Origin: Perkinsus olseni
Lineage: Eukaryota > Perkinsozoa > Perkinsida > Perkinsidae
DNA: 64,000 nucleotides
NCBI GenBank assembly: GCA_013115135.1
Contig: JABANP010000030.1
Span: forward strand, 180,377-244,376
Direction of reading: 5' to 3'
The position numbers and the translations under genes were made by a program. The notes beneath the pieces were generated by a model. It was not told the origin of the DNA. It saw nothing but the letters and a program-made list of their open reading frames with translations, and searched no databases. This document shows, in pieces, positions 1-11,780 of the stretch (its first letter is position 1; each line of letters opens with the position of its first letter).

Positions 1-591
1 GGCTTCAAGTTCTTGTGGAAAAGCTCTCTGGCGATCCTTTTCCCACCGTAAGGATTCACAAAAACTAGAACCTCCCCGGCCGGTTGCCTCGCCCTCAAAG
101 CCTCATACCACTCGCTACGATCCTCCTCGCTGTTGAATGCCACTGAAAACGGCGCATAAGCAACAAGTTTACGAAGCCGTCGACCTACATCGCATCCGTT
201 TCAGAACCCGAACCGACGGTTTGAGATACTGTTGAGGGCAGAACCAGACATCCAACCGATAGCTGTCGCCCTTCACGTCTTCTTCTTCAACCGCCTCCGC
301 TCCAACAACATCGAATAGAGGAACATATACTAGATGCTGCCCAGCGGCCAGGATCAACTCCTTGGCAAAAACATCAACTTTAATTTGCACGAGTAGACCT
401 CTTTTGTTGAGCAAACGGCACTCGGTGAACGAGAAATCTCCCGTAGCATCCTGAACCGAAGAACATAAGGTAAAGCCGTACAAGGAGAAGGGCTTACAAA
501 TTTGGTACGCTCGGATCGATACGTCGTATGCTTGCCTAGCACCGACGAGAACACACCGAGTCTCGAACCTCCTCCAAAGAACGGCATTCAA
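1..591 (-). CDS. Sphingosine/ceramide kinase-like lipid kinase (partial)
   Basis: Two exons are readable on the minus strand. The upstream exon (591-189) and the downstream exon (142-1, running off the window) flank a 46-nt intron (188-143) that begins GTAGGT and ends TTTTCAG; joining them keeps the frame (Arg-Leu-Ala). The joined product has a PH-like segment ending in FNSEEDRSEWYEAL, then EVLVFVNPYGGKR. That is the glycine-rich nucleotide-binding start of the diacylglycerol-kinase catalytic domain as found in sphingosine and ceramide kinases (known family: ATP-dependent phosphorylation of a lipid hydroxyl at membranes). The rest of the catalytic domain lies outside the window. No ATG occurs in the frame near 591 (only TTG), so another 5' exon probably exists. 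Which lipid is phosphorylated cannot be told from this part. Confidence 0.72.
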
Positions 592-1604
592 ATCAAGAGA
601 GAAAACAATCTCTGAATGTTACATCAGGTTCTCGGCTACGCGGGTGGAAAAATAGTCGCTCAAACCAAAAGACTTAAGAGTAAACTGACGACGGCTGACG
701 GGCGAGCGAGAACAAAGATGCGCGTTGCGGCCGTTTCAAATGAGGCTTACCGCACTCGGAAGATTCTGTTCCTACATGAGCCGCGCGTGGGCATTAGACT
801 GATAATGTACAGTACGGAAGATCGCCCAGGTCGCAGCAGTCAAAACAACTCAAGAGCGCAACGCAATTCACCGACGGGCTACGTTTGCGGAGCATGCTTA
901 AAAGTCATAGTTGAACGGCATTGGCGTATGGGCCACCAACGATGGAATGAACTGGCACATGTACACGCGATAATGAAATATCCCTTGGCTGTCTGGAGTA
1001 CGAGCGCTCAAGCGGACCTCGCGAGAAGGACGAAGCAGCTGCATCAATCGACGGAGGAACTCAATTCCTGGAGGTTCAGACGACGATTTACTTCAGCGAT
1101 GGGCAAGCCGGTCCCTTTGCCACGGACCAGCTTAGCTGGTCCGCCATGGGACCTATGTCTGGCCTCCAGCTAATATATACTACTATCCGCCAATGCCATC
1201 AATATCTTGCCAGTAGATGACTTCTGACCCCACTGTTGCCACGAGAAGTAGAAGAATGTCTCTTTTCACTCCCGGCCCCCAATACTACTTGTCCAACCGG
1301 ATTCCCAAATTCCCAGTTGCAGGCTTTTCATCTGTCAGCAGGAAGCCGTGGACGACATGAACCCATAGGCAGCGGTATTCTGTATACACCAAAATTGCAC
1401 AAACGGACGAGGTGAAGATAAAGCCCCCTTGCAGGAGAGCAGAGCGCTAACGCTGGCGCTCAGGAAACGCCGCTCTAACGTGGACACGACATGAAAACCC
1501 ACTGGACGAATGGGGAGTGTTACTCACTGCGCAATTGGGTATAAATCCAATCGCGCACAGTGAAAGATACGCTTTGCACCACAAAATGCGCTAAGGAAAT
1601 ATTT
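592..1604. other. Stretch without a supported gene
   Basis: An open frame of 185 codons (616-1173, +) begins with ATG, but it has Arg/Ser-rich random-looking composition, no motif and no splice support. I see no gene here. The 5' exon(s) of the lipid-kinase gene on the minus strand may lie in this interval. Confidence 0.4.
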
Positions 1605-1686
1605 CGACAGCGGCAGGATTCGAACCTGCGCGGGCAGAGCCCAGTGGATTTCTAGTCCACCTCCTTAACCACTCGGACACGCTGTC
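1605..1686 (-). tRNA. tRNA-Ser (anticodon AGA)
   Basis: Read on the minus strand, the acceptor arms GACAGCG and CGCTGTC pair perfectly over 7 bp, with discriminator G as usual for serine tRNA. The A box is TGTCCGAGTGG-like, the anticodon arm is GTGGA-CTAGAAA-TCCAC with anticodon AGA, there is a long variable arm typical of a class II tRNA, and the B box GGTTCGAATCC is intact. Length is 82 nt and no CCA is encoded, as expected for a eukaryotic nuclear tRNA. There is no intron. Confidence 0.93.
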
Positions 1687-4314
1687 AGATGAAACTAATT
1701 TGACCGTTGCACTGTGGACCCGACGGGAGCAGGACAAAGAGCCACAAACGGCAAACCAACTACTCATCTACAGGCGGCCAATAGTAAAGGATCCTCAGAA
1801 TCAGCAGCTATCAAGGATTGACTCAGACTCCTGTGAAGATATTCACAGGTCAACGAGGATGCTGTTGAAGAGGGAACAGACAAAGAGAGCTGCCTCCGAG
1901 TTCTCAGTAGATGACCCGAGCGAGCTGGTAGCACTCACTGAGCGCTACAGTGCGTACAGAACTCACAGTGCGTGCCGCGCTGCCTGGCCGACTTGCTCAA
2001 GTTCTCAACTTGATCCCGAGCAGCAAGATCTCAACTATTAGCTGAAGACCCTCTGACGATCAGAGTCCGAATGGTGACCCCGGCAGGGATCGCTCAACCC
2101 ACTTTAGTTCCGTCCTACACTAATACGGACGTAGCGTACAAGCAGAAGCACTATCACCCATCATGTCTGCAACACAACAGATACTCACCAGAAACAACTA
2201 TCAATCTGGAGCGACAGTCTTCACCCCTCAAACACGAACAATGGACCATCTATAACATGCAACAGCCCATTACAGCACCTTATATCCCACCTACAACGCA
2301 CGAGCACTAAGCCGCGTCTTTGTCGCCCATGGTTACCGCAGCATCCGACAAGGTAGCGTGTCCGCTGCAGAGCCATCCTTATGCACCGACAACAGATGAT
2401 ATTCAGCTGGACCTGAAGTACCGTCCACAACGTTGCAGCCAATGCCCTTCGAACGCTCACTGCACTCCGCTGCCCGTTTCGTCCGTTCCACTCTGATCGG
2501 CGTTTGGCTCAGCGTGAACATCGGTCTGTTTTCAGGTCGTTTTATCATACGATTCCTACACAGAGAGTACCGGGAACGTCGGTACCTCAATGGGCTCGCT
2601 ACAGTATAATATTGCCTCGTATCGAGTGATTCCGGATGAAGTCCCTTCCCTTGTCCGGGTTAGCCTCTATAGTAGCCTTCACGTGCTCGTACCTGCACCT
2701 AGCACTCAATTTTCATCCTAGAAAACTGCTCCACTACCCTCCTTTGACACGATCGAATGCATTGTTGTGCGGGACAAACAACGAGTACCTGAAACTTTCA
2801 GGCTGAAAGCACTCTAGTGCGCAGGTCCAGGGGAAAAGTGGAGCTAGCTTCATCTCTCTGAGACAGCGCCGTGGCACTGCCACGGTGGCAGCCTCGACAA
2901 ACACCGCTTACGGCCCCGTGAGGTTGAGCTCATGCACAACAGACGGGTCACACATCATTATCAACTCACAGAACCTCGACAGTTCTCGATTCTTCAGCAG
3001 GAACCTAACGATACGTCATCGGACCCGGGACCCTCCCAACGCCTCTTACTGTATAGTCGAGCGCCTGATCGTTCGTTTAGAAGATGCGAAGTACGCGAAA
3101 GAGTTGAGTTTCCCCCAGGGGTCGTTGTGATACCATCCATGGAGCTTCACATGTCTCTTCGTCAACAACGGGTATCTAGAATAACAACAAGAATGAAATA
3201 GGCATGCTGTTGCATGGGCGCACGAAGTAAGAATATCATTCTGTAAAACTCATACACCTCAGCGTGCTTCACTGAAGCTTATCGAAGTCTTTGAGAATGC
3301 AGAGCACTTAATGAAGACTTCCCTCAAGGTCGAAAATTTGGTGGGTTCCATAAACATGCACATAAGATATACAGGCAATACTCTTCACAGATACGAGCCC
3401 CACGTCGTATCCTAGTCGGATCCACTTCGCCCTTCGAATTTCCAACTTTGACGTAGAATCATTGCATCGTCGAACTCTAATGATTGGATGACTGGCGATA
3501 ATGTCCTCCGACATGAACATTGCTGTCCTATCAAACCTCGCTTTCCTCAACTGGTGGCGAGCTGTTGCCACCAGTTCCTGTTTCTCTGCATTAGAGTTCG
3601 TCTGCACAGTCTCAAACGTTGCACTGCGCAGTCTAGAACGCACGGGAGGACAAAGGCAGTCCTTCCGTGGAGAGTCGAAGAACTTCAAGAACGCCAAAGA
3701 TCCCAAGAGAAGTTTCGGCGCCGTATGCGCATAGGTATGACACTATGAGTATACACGAGTCCGAATTCATGCATTCTATAATATAGGAAGGTAGTAAACG
3801 GAGGAAATAATCGCGAGCAGCCGTGGGACTTTGCCAGAATTTCCCATGCACTACGTTTTCAACCATGTATATCCACCGTCCCTGTCCACCTTTACGCGGG
3901 AACAGTTTATACCGCCAATCCCGCCCAAGTGGGTTGAGTCGCGCACCCCCTCGACGGAACATACCCGTCAAACACTGAGAAAAGTTCCAACTTTCTGTGA
4001 GCCATTTGTGACTATGAAACTCAACAGTACACAGCACATAAAGGTATATGGGTGGCCCAGGCGTACGGGATGATAAAACTAACCACTAAGACTACCAATG
4101 ATTACCAAGCCATCCACAGCAGCAGCCGCAATTTTAATATCTTCAAAAGCAAGTAGTGGAGAGCAGCATCAGCCCGAGCAATCCTCATCATCACCAAAAA
4201 ATTCGGCACCTCGAAATACCGACGATGAGGTTAGCAACAGACAGCAGAGGATGATCGGACGAATTAAGATGATGATGCAGCAGGCTGCCGAGCTGCTGTC
4301 ACAACGGCTCCCCG
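1687..4314. other. Gene-poor stretch
   Basis: Only short, overlapping open frames in all directions are present (longest 134-142 codons). None shows a recognisable motif, repeat or membrane segment, and no run of in-frame splice-joined exons could be followed. The plus-strand frame at 4098-4421 is antisense to the end of the Rab gene and is not counted as a gene. Nothing further is visible. Confidence 0.4.
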
Positions 4315-5526
<1,212 letters not shown>

Positions 5527-5840
5527 GCCACCGTTGGCGAAGTCTTGTACATATCTTATTATCGAATAAAGGTTGATGGTAGCTCATAAACTGTTCAATT
5601 CTCGTTACTATTCCTTGCAACAAACGCGACCAAATTTCCCCTTCCCATCACGGAAGCCGAGGAATCTTTTGGTAGACCCGCGGCTTTTACGGGCGAAAAG
5701 ATACTCTCCTCCCCTCAACTTACTATTCAGGGTTCATGATGATGCAACAGAACGATGAACTCTATTAGCGTTAAAAGTGACAAACTGCAACTTGGCTAGC
5801 GGAGCGATGCGCGTTTGTGCAAATTTGAGAAAACAGCCTT
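5527..5840. other. Short gap between the Rab gene and the LTR element
   Basis: No motif-bearing open frame is present. This is probably the 5' flank of the minus-strand Rab1-like gene. Its last four bases (CCTT) are one copy of the target duplication of the adjacent retrotransposon. Confidence 0.4.
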
Positions 5841-6191
5841 TGTAAGCGGAAGTCATGGGACGACGCTTCGCTCCGCCTTCCGTGATGCATGGTTCTTTTG
5901 TCAGCTTGTCCCATTTAGGCCTTCATCATTGTGACTATTTCGGCAGATCTTTTGGCTAAGCTGCGTAAGCTTAGTACGCTATAATATGTATTAGACTATT
6001 GAATAGATTCATAACGGTTGATTCCCATTAAGTCCTTTTGTTGGTATTACTACTACTGACTAAGGCCTTATCTGGTGGTATCTTGGAGTGGTTGAGTTAT
6101 TCAGTTGGCGCGTGAGTTGGTTCACACACCTACTTCCTTACTATAAGGCTTATTTATATTCTTGTGGTTGAGTACATCAATACCGACCACA
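5841..6191 (+). repeat. 5' LTR of the Ty3-like element
   Basis: The 351-bp repeat starts TGTAAGCGGA and ends CGACCACA. By reading, it is identical to 14444-14794. It holds two AGGCCTT heptamers, and a TATAATATG stretch near the middle that could serve a promoter. Terminal TG/CA dinucleotides fit integrase processing. Confidence 0.97.
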
Positions 6192-6195
6192 TATT

Positions 6196-6208
6196 TGGTA
6201 GCAGCTCC
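6196..6208 (+). other. Primer-binding site
   Basis: TGGTAGCAGCTCC starts 5 nt after the LTR end. It opens with the TGG complementary to a tRNA CCA end and resembles the initiator-methionine type PBS (TGGTATCAGAGC) used by many Ty3-like elements. The exact primer tRNA is inferred, not shown. Confidence 0.65.
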
Positions 6209-6249
6209 TTGTTCGGTTAAGCGTATTATTGTGAACATCAACGACTACA

Positions 6250-7365
6250 ATGCCTGCTGAAAGTGGATATTCTACTCCTACGTCATCGGTACCCTCACCT
6301 CAGAAGCAAGATCTGGATGTTGTTCGACAACAGGCGGGTATTGCCGCGAGTGAGGCTGGTTTGGAAGGTACTGCCCGGGAGTTGGCTATTAACCAGGCAG
6401 TTACCAATGCTGAGGCCTTTAATTCCTTGCTGGACTATATTTCTGCTGGGATTAAGACCAGTTCTGGTGCCGAGAGTTCTAATCAAGTTAGGCCTTCTGT
6501 CCGTCGAGAAGATGTCCGGGTTTCTATTCAGATGCCGGAAAGGTATACTGGGTCTACTGATTTGAGCTCTTGGCTCCGGCGGTACGAGAATACCGCCAAT
6601 TCGGCGGGCTGGGATTCTCGTACCAAAGCTGAACGTCTTGGTACTTACCTGGCGGATGACTATTATGAATCGTGGGATGCCTACGCCACTAAGACTGATT
6701 TCGCTCAAGATTGCAAGATCATGCTGAATGTCCTAGCTCGGTGCCCTACAGACGCCACTCTTGAGAGGTTCCAGCAGCTTACTTGGAATGGCGAGACCAA
6801 CCTGGCGGTATTTTTGGCTCGTGCCAAGCGTATTTTATCGGAGTATAATTCGAAGCTGCCCTCGGATCGTCAACTATCTCAGGCCTCTATGGACGAGATG
6901 ATTTTGGATAAGCTTATTTCTATGGTCCCTGGTGCTGCTAAGGCCGAGCTTCGTCGTCAAAGGCCTTCTAAGGTGGAGGATATGGTTAATATTGTTAGTG
7001 ATTATTCTCCTGAAGCTGGTGTGGCTACTTCCACTCTCCAGCAGTTAGAAAAGAGGTTGGACTCCAAACTGCAGAAGGTGTTAGCCGCTGTGTCTAGGCC
7101 TTTGTCAGAGTCCGGCCAGCTCGAGAAGCTTCAGCAGCAGGTCCAGGCCTTGCAGCAACGAGGCAATGGTAGTAAAGGCCGCTCTTTTCAACGAAAGTGT
7201 GGTATTTGCTTGGGCTCCCATATGACTAAGGACTGTCCTCTTAAACAGTTCGATAGTGGTTGTTATCTTTGTGGCGGTTCTGATCATATCGCTCGTAATT
7301 GCCCTAAGTCCTTGGCTAAGAAGTCTCCTGGGGATTCCTCTAGGCCTTCCGTGTCGGGAAACTAG
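6250..7365 (+). CDS. gag: Gag (capsid/nucleocapsid) of the Ty3-like element
   Basis: The 371-residue ORF opens with the first ATG after the leader. The middle (about residues 90-270) looks like a Ty3-type capsid (retrotrans_gag) region: SDLSSWLRRYE, a Trp/Arg-rich helical stretch, and ARCPTDATLERFQQLTW. A basic, Gln-rich coil (LEKLQQQVQALQQRG) precedes two zinc knuckles, CGICLGSHMTKDC (CX2CX3HX4C) and CYLCGGSDHIARNC (CX2CX4HX4C). It ends in TAG directly after a GGGAAAC slip site, so a fraction of ribosomes should continue into pol. Known role: assembles the virus-like particle and binds element RNA. AGGCCTT occurs in it in at least two codon frames. Confidence 0.93.
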   Translation: MPAESGYSTPTSSVPSPQKQDLDVVRQQAGIAASEAGLEGTARELAINQAVTNAEAFNSLLDYISAGIKTSSGAESSNQVRPSVRREDVRVSIQMPERYTGSTDLSSWLRRYENTANSAGWDSRTKAERLGTYLADDYYESWDAYATKTDFAQDCKIMLNVLARCPTDATLERFQQLTWNGETNLAVFLARAKRILSEYNSKLPSDRQLSQASMDEMILDKLISMVPGAAKAELRRQRPSKVEDMVNIVSDYSPEAGVATSTLQQLEKRLDSKLQKVLAAVSRPLSESGQLEKLQQQVQALQQRGNGSKGRSFQRKCGICLGSHMTKDCPLKQFDSGCYLCGGSDHIARNCPKSLAKKSPGDSSRPSVSGN

Positions 7366-7396
7366 CTGGGCGACTGTTACGGGGTCCCCAGTCGCC
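7356..7396 (+). promoter_or_regulatory. -1 programmed frameshift signal (gag to pol)
   Basis: The heptamer G GGA AAC (7356-7362) is phased exactly as X XXY YYZ in the gag frame and is followed at once by the gag stop TAG (7363-7365). After a 6-nt spacer a perfect 8-bp GC-rich stem follows: GGCGACTG (7369-7376) with CAGTCGCC (7389-7396). The pol frame has a stop at 7341-7343 and is open from 7344, so gag and pol overlap by about 20 nt, with the slip site inside the overlap. GGGAAAC is an established slippery heptamer in retroviruses. The loop GGGGTC (7381-7386) is complementary to GACCCC (7397-7402), but with no linker a full H-type pseudoknot would be strained. Confidence 0.88.
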
Positions 7397-10300
7397 GACC
7401 CCTGTGGTGAGTCTTCGGACTTTTGGTAATGATGTTGGTATATTTTTACACGCCGAGCTTATGACCGAAGCCCAGTGTGGTATTCTGGCTAAGGCCTTTG
7501 TAGATAGTGGTAGCTGTTACAGCTTGGTGGACCGTAGATGCTTGCCCGGTGATGCTCGCATAGACCCTACTAATGTGACAGGCCTTGTAACTATAGATGA
7601 GACTCCTCTTCCTGTATTTGGAGTGAGTCAACTTACGGTGTGTTTGTGGGATTCTCCGTCGGTGGACTGTGATCGTCACAATCACTGTGAGTCTTTTAAA
7701 ATGGTATTTTTAGTTGTTGAGCGTCTAGCTCATGAGATTATTTTGGGCCATGATTTTCTGACCCATTTTGGTATGGAGCCTGGGTATAGTGAAGGCCTTC
7801 CTCTTCGATTATTTGGTTTCCCTTCTACCCGTGAAGCTCCTCGTATACACCCCTTATTGAAGAAGACTACTATGTTGGGCGCTACGCTTCATGATTCGAC
7901 GAGGTTGACTACGGTTGGTCCTGATGATGATGTTAGGCCTTCTCAAGGAAAGGATACGTTGCTGTCGACCTCCTCTGTGAACCATCAAGAAGCCCAAGGT
8001 AGTCCCAAAGATACCTATGTTCAACATCGACATGATGAAGATTGGGAATGTTCGGTCCCTATCATCCAGACTACTAACTTTGACGCTACGCATGGGAAAC
8101 TTGTATTTGCGGCTGTCAAGGATACCTCTAAGGTTAGTCCCTTGGAGGCTACCCCTCTATGCTTTCGGTCCGAGTCCTCCGACGACCAGCAGGTTGCTTC
8201 TGCGCCGGAAGAATGGCCCGGTCCTGGTGTGGAACCTGACAGCTTGCTTGATGATGATCTTGCTCAGGCCTTGCAGTTCGCCATCCCCGACTTTACGGAT
8301 GTTGGCAAGACGCTCCCCGAAGTTCCCAAGGATTCTCCAGCTTACAAGGATTTAACTAAGCTATGTGTGGAATTCGGTGACCTCTTCAAGAACCGTCCAG
8401 GCCTTTGCGAGTCGATGGAACACTCTATCCCTCTCACGGACTCTGCACCTATAGTACAACGAGTTAGGCCTTTACCGCACAAATGGCGTGCAGAGGTGCA
8501 AGAGCAACTGAAGGAGATGGAAGAGTTGGGTGTTATCAAGCGTTCTACGTCGGCTTACAAGTTCCCTTGTGTGTTTGCGGCTAAGAAGAATGGTAAGGTC
8601 AGGATATGTATCGACTATCGGGCCTTGAATAAGGTTTCTAAGGTTGACGCTTATCCTGTCCCACGTCCTGATGATGTACAAGAACATCTGGCTGGTGCTA
8701 CTATCTTCTCTACCCTGGATTTACGAAGTGGTTATTGGCAACTTAAGGTTAGGCCTTCTGATCGACATAAGACTGCCTTTTGTCCTGGCCCCGGTTTTCC
8801 TCTTTATGAGTGGAACCGAATGCCTTTTGGTTTGTCATCAGCCCCTGCAAGTTTCCAGCGGTTGATGGACTATGTAGTCGGCGAGTTTGACTTTGTACGT
8901 GTTTATTTGGATGATATTCTCGTGTTCTCTCGTACTCCTGAGGAGCATGTGGAACATCTTCGGTTGGTGTTTAAGGCCTTATTAGACGCTGGCTTGACTT
9001 TGTCTGGCGAAAAATGTTCGCTAGGGCTTAGGAAAGTGGTGTATTTAGGCCATGTTTATGGTGCTGATGGAATGTCTCCTGACCCAACTAAGGTCGATAG
9101 TATTGTCCGTTGGCCCGTTCCAAGAACTTCCACTGAGCTTAGAAGTTTCTTAGGCCTTGCTGGTTATTATCGACATTTCATTCCGCACTATTCTGATCGT
9201 GCCCGGTGTCTTCAAGAGTTGCTCAAGGCTTCTGTTAAGGACGAGGTTTTCACCAACGACAGCTGGTATGATATTCATGATCAGGCCTTTGTTGATCTTA
9301 AGCAAGCCTTGGTTGGTTTACCCTCGCTGGATTACCCTGACTTCTCTAGGCCTTTTCAGATAGCGTCAGATGCTTCTGATTATGCCATGGGAGGCGTTCT
9401 ACAGCAAGACGGTAGGCCTTTAGCTTTCTATAGTCAGACCTTTTCGGGTTCACAACTGAATTGGGCTGTTTATGAGAAAGAAGCCTATGCGTTGATGAAA
9501 TGTCTCGAGCGCTTCAGACATCTTCATTATGGTTATGATCTGGACGTTACTTGTTATACAGATCATAGGCCTTTGCAGTGGCTAGAGAAGGCAACTTCCC
9601 AGAAGCTGCAAAGATGGTTATTAGCTCTTCAACAGTACAAGTTCACTGTGGTTTATGTACCTGCTTCTAAGAACGCTGTCGCGGACGCCTTATCTCGAGT
9701 CCGGTTGGATCCAAGTATGACTGGTGATACGTTGGAGACTCAAGCACAAGCGAGTGCTTCAGGCCTTGTAGAGCGAAGTCATCCTCACGTTCCTGGAGCG
9801 CATGCAGTGGTCTTGACTCCGGCATTTTCCTTTGCCGATCTTCTGGAAGCTCAGAAGAATGATGATATCTTATCTCAAGTTGCTTCTCGAGTTCAAGATG
9901 CTTCTCCGCTGAGCCGTACTGAGCTTAAGGGTCCTGACTTCATTTCTTACAAGAGGGTATGGAAAACTCTTGATGTGTGTGATGGTCTACTTGTGCGTGA
10001 AGTAAGGCCTTCTGCGTATTCTGGTCCTATTTGGGTTCTGGTGGTGCCGACAAGCCTGCGGTATACTATGATTCAGAGGTTTCATGATGATGTTGGGCAT
10101 GTCGGTGCTCCCCGGTTGTTGGAAAAGGTTCAGACCTTGGCGTATTGGCCGTGCATGGCGGAAGATATTGAGAAGTATGTGTCTTCCTGTGATGGTTGCC
10201 TCAACAGCAAGAAGTCTAGACCGCCGCCAGCCCCTTTGATGCCGGTACCTATTGGTAGGCCTTGGGAAACGGTCGCTGTAGACTTACTTACGGTACCCAA

Positions 10301-11780
10301 GAATGCTGATGGGATCTCAACTCTTTTGGTATTACAAGATTATTTCACGAAATGGGCGCACGTTGTTCCGCTTAAGGAGCATACTTGGGCAGATGTTGCC
10401 AGGCCTTTATATCATTTATTCTTGTTATTTGGGCCACCGTTGCGACTTCATTCTGACCAAGGCCCCCCTTTTGAGTCCTGGATGTTCAAGTTTGTCTTAG
10501 GCCTTCTTGGTGTGAAGAAGAGTCGTTCATCCGTCTACCATCCTATTGGTAACGGATTGGTGGAAAGGTTCAACCAAACCTTCCTCAAGATGCTTCGAGT
10601 ACACGTGGAAACTACCCACGACTGGTATCAACATCTTGGTTCCCTGGTCTGGTTTTACAACACCAGTATTCACTCTTCCACTAAGGCCTCTCCATTCTAT
10701 CTGATGTATGGACGAGATCCTCCTGATCTATGGTTCCCTTCCTTAGGCCAAGTTCAAAACATGTTGTTTGACCCTGAGGCCTTTGCGAGATACATCAGTC
10801 ATACGAGAGCAATGATCCAGGACAAGGTGAACGAGTGTGTTACTCAGGCGGCCATGTCGTATAAGGCCTCCTATAATGCTAAGAGTCGAGAACGTCAGTT
10901 TCGGCCAGGTATGAGGGTTCGTTTGGAAACCTTAGGCCTTGCACGAGCTAATAAGTTATCCCCTAGGTGGGAAGGTGAATGGTATGTTCTTAAGGCCTTG
11001 CCGAACCTTGAGAACAAGACGGTGGAAGTGATCCACCCTGCTACTAATCGCGTTAAGGTTATTAGTGTTGATCACTTACTTATAGATCCTATCCAACCAG
11101 AAGAAGTTCCAGTTGCGGTATTGGATCTATTACGGCAAGAAACGACTTCGTCATCTTCGGAGAGTTCGGTTGTTCGAGATCTACCTTATCAGCATGGGCC
11201 TGAAGTTCCTATAGTTGCTGAGTACGTGGATTCTCGTGTTGGACCTTCTCTGGCACAAGGTACTGGACCTCAAGACCCCGAGGTCCAGAGCACTGGTTCT
11301 TCGAGCGAACAGCAGCGGTCATCTGCGCCCGCTTCGGTTGATGGTGCACGTCCTGATGGTGCAGAGGAAGTCGAGGAGATTGTTGCCGACTACGATGACG
11401 ACGGACATTCTGGTTTTGGTAGCCAGGGCTCTCAGGCCCTGAGATCAGCGTTGGGAGATGATGTGCAAGATTTTGTTTCTGTTAACCAGTCAGACTTAGT
11501 TTCTTCACGTGCTTCTGAAGAATCAGGCCTTTCTGCTAATGAATCTGCACAGCCTCACTCGACAAGTTCTTCGAGCTCGGCCTCTTCCCCGGTGGTTGGT
11601 GAAGATGGTGATCTTGGAGGGGAGGAGAGTGATGGTGTTCGAAGCAATGCTGAAGGCGTTGAGAGCAATGAGGAGAGTAGTTCTTCGGAGGAAGCTGCTG
11701 AGGTGCCTCCTCATGATTGGTCTCTTGCTAGGGATCGGCCTCGACGAGAGGTACGACCTCCTAAGCGTTTGAATTTGTGA
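7362..11780 (+). CDS. pol: Pol polyprotein: protease, RT, RNase H, integrase
   Basis: This frame is entered by -1 slippage at 7356-7362; the first in-frame GTG is at 7404 and no ATG opens it, which supports translation only as Gag-Pol. Order of domains: retropepsin (FVDSGSCYS with DSG at about 7503, then ILGHDFL); reverse transcriptase (RICIDYRALNK, LDLRSGYWQL, MPFGLSSAPASFQ, YLDD at about 8903-8914, FLGLAGYYRHFI); RNase H (ASDASDYAMGGVL, WAVYEKEAYAL, YTDHRPLQWL); integrase with the HHCC zinc finger (HDDVGH...CDGC) and the DDE core (VAVDLL, HSDQGPPFE, HPIGNGLVERFNQTF); and a GPY/F-like tail (LSPRWEGEWYVLKAL). A C-terminal Ser/Glu-rich stretch of about 200 residues ends in the basic RPRREVRPPKRLNL. 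No chromodomain is evident. No stop or frameshift breaks it, so it could be active. Confidence 0.95.
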   Translation, partial: LAGRLLRGPQSPTPVVSLRTFGNDVGIFLHAELMTEAQCGILAKAFVDSGSCYSLVDRRCLPGDARIDPTNVTGLVTIDETPLPVFGVSQLTVCLWDSPSVDCDRHNHCESFKMVFLVVERLAHEIILGHDFLTHFGMEPGYSEGLPLRLFGFPSTREAPRIHPLLKKTTMLGATLHDSTRLTTVGPDDDVRPSQGKDTLLSTSSVNHQEAQGSPKDTYVQHRHDEDWECSVPIIQTTNFDATHGKLVFAAVKDTSKVSPLEATPLCFRSESSDDQQVASAPEEWPGPGVEPDSLLDDDLAQALQFAIPDFTDVGKTLPEVPKDSPAYKDLTKLCVEFGDLFKNRPGLCESMEHSIPLTDSAPIVQRVRPLPHKWRAEVQEQLKEMEELGVIKRSTSAYKFPCVFAAKKNGKVRICIDYRALNKVSKVDAYPVPRPDDVQEHLAGATIFSTLDLRSGYWQLKVRPSDRHKTAFCPGPGFPLYEWNRMPFGLSSAPASFQRLMDYVVGEFDFVRVYLDDILVFSRTPEEHVEHLRLVFKALLDAGLTLSGEKCSLGLRKVVYLGHVYGADGMSPDPTKVDSIVRWPVPRTSTELRSFLGLAGYYRHFIPHYSDRARCLQELLKASVKDEVFTNDSWYDIHDQAFVDLKQALVGLPSLDYPDFSRPFQIASDASDYAMGGVLQQDGRPLAFYSQTFSGSQLNWAVYEKEAYALMKCLERFRHLHYGYDLDVTCYTDHRPLQWLEKATSQKLQRWLLALQQYKFTVVYVPASKNAVADALSRVRLDPSMTGDTLETQAQASASGLVERSHPHVPGAHAVVLTPAFSFADLLEAQKNDDILSQVASRVQDASPLSRTELKGPDFISYKRVWKTLDVCDGLLVREVRPSAYSGPIWVLVVPTSLRYTMIQRFHDDVGHVGAPRLLEKVQTLAYWPCMAEDIEKYVSSCDGCLNSKKSRPPPAPLMPVPIGRPWETVAVDLLTVPKNADGISTLLVLQDYFTKWAHVVPLKEHTWADVARPLYHLFLLFGPPLRLHSDQGPPFESWMFKFVLGLLGVKKSRSSVYHPIGNGLVERFNQTFLKMLRVHVETTHDWYQHLGSLVWFYNTSIHSSTKASPFYLMYGRDPPDLWFPSLGQVQNMLFDPEAFARYISHTRAMIQDKVNECVTQAAMSYKASYNAKSRERQFRPGMRVRLETLGLARANKLSPRWEGEWYVLKALPNLENKTVEVIHPATNRVKVISVDHLLIDPIQPEEVPVAVLDLLRQETTSSSSESSVVRDLPYQHGPEVPIVAEYVDSRVGPSLAQGTGPQDPEVQSTGSSSEQQRSSAPASVDGARPDGAEEVEEIVADYDDDGHSGFGSQGSQALRSALGDDVQDFVSVNQSDLVSSRASEESGLSANESAQPHSTSSSSSASSPVVGEDGDLGGEESDGVRSNAEGVESNEESSSSEEAAEVPPHDWSLARDRPRREVRPPKRLNL

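Noticed and set aside
616..1173. 185-codon plus-strand ORF with ATG
   Set aside because: Random-looking Arg/Ser-rich text, no motif, no splice or neighbour support.
7369..7402. Full H-type pseudoknot after the slip site
   Set aside because: The complementary GACCCC begins directly after the 8-bp stem, leaving no loop to cross its groove; only the simple stem is claimed.
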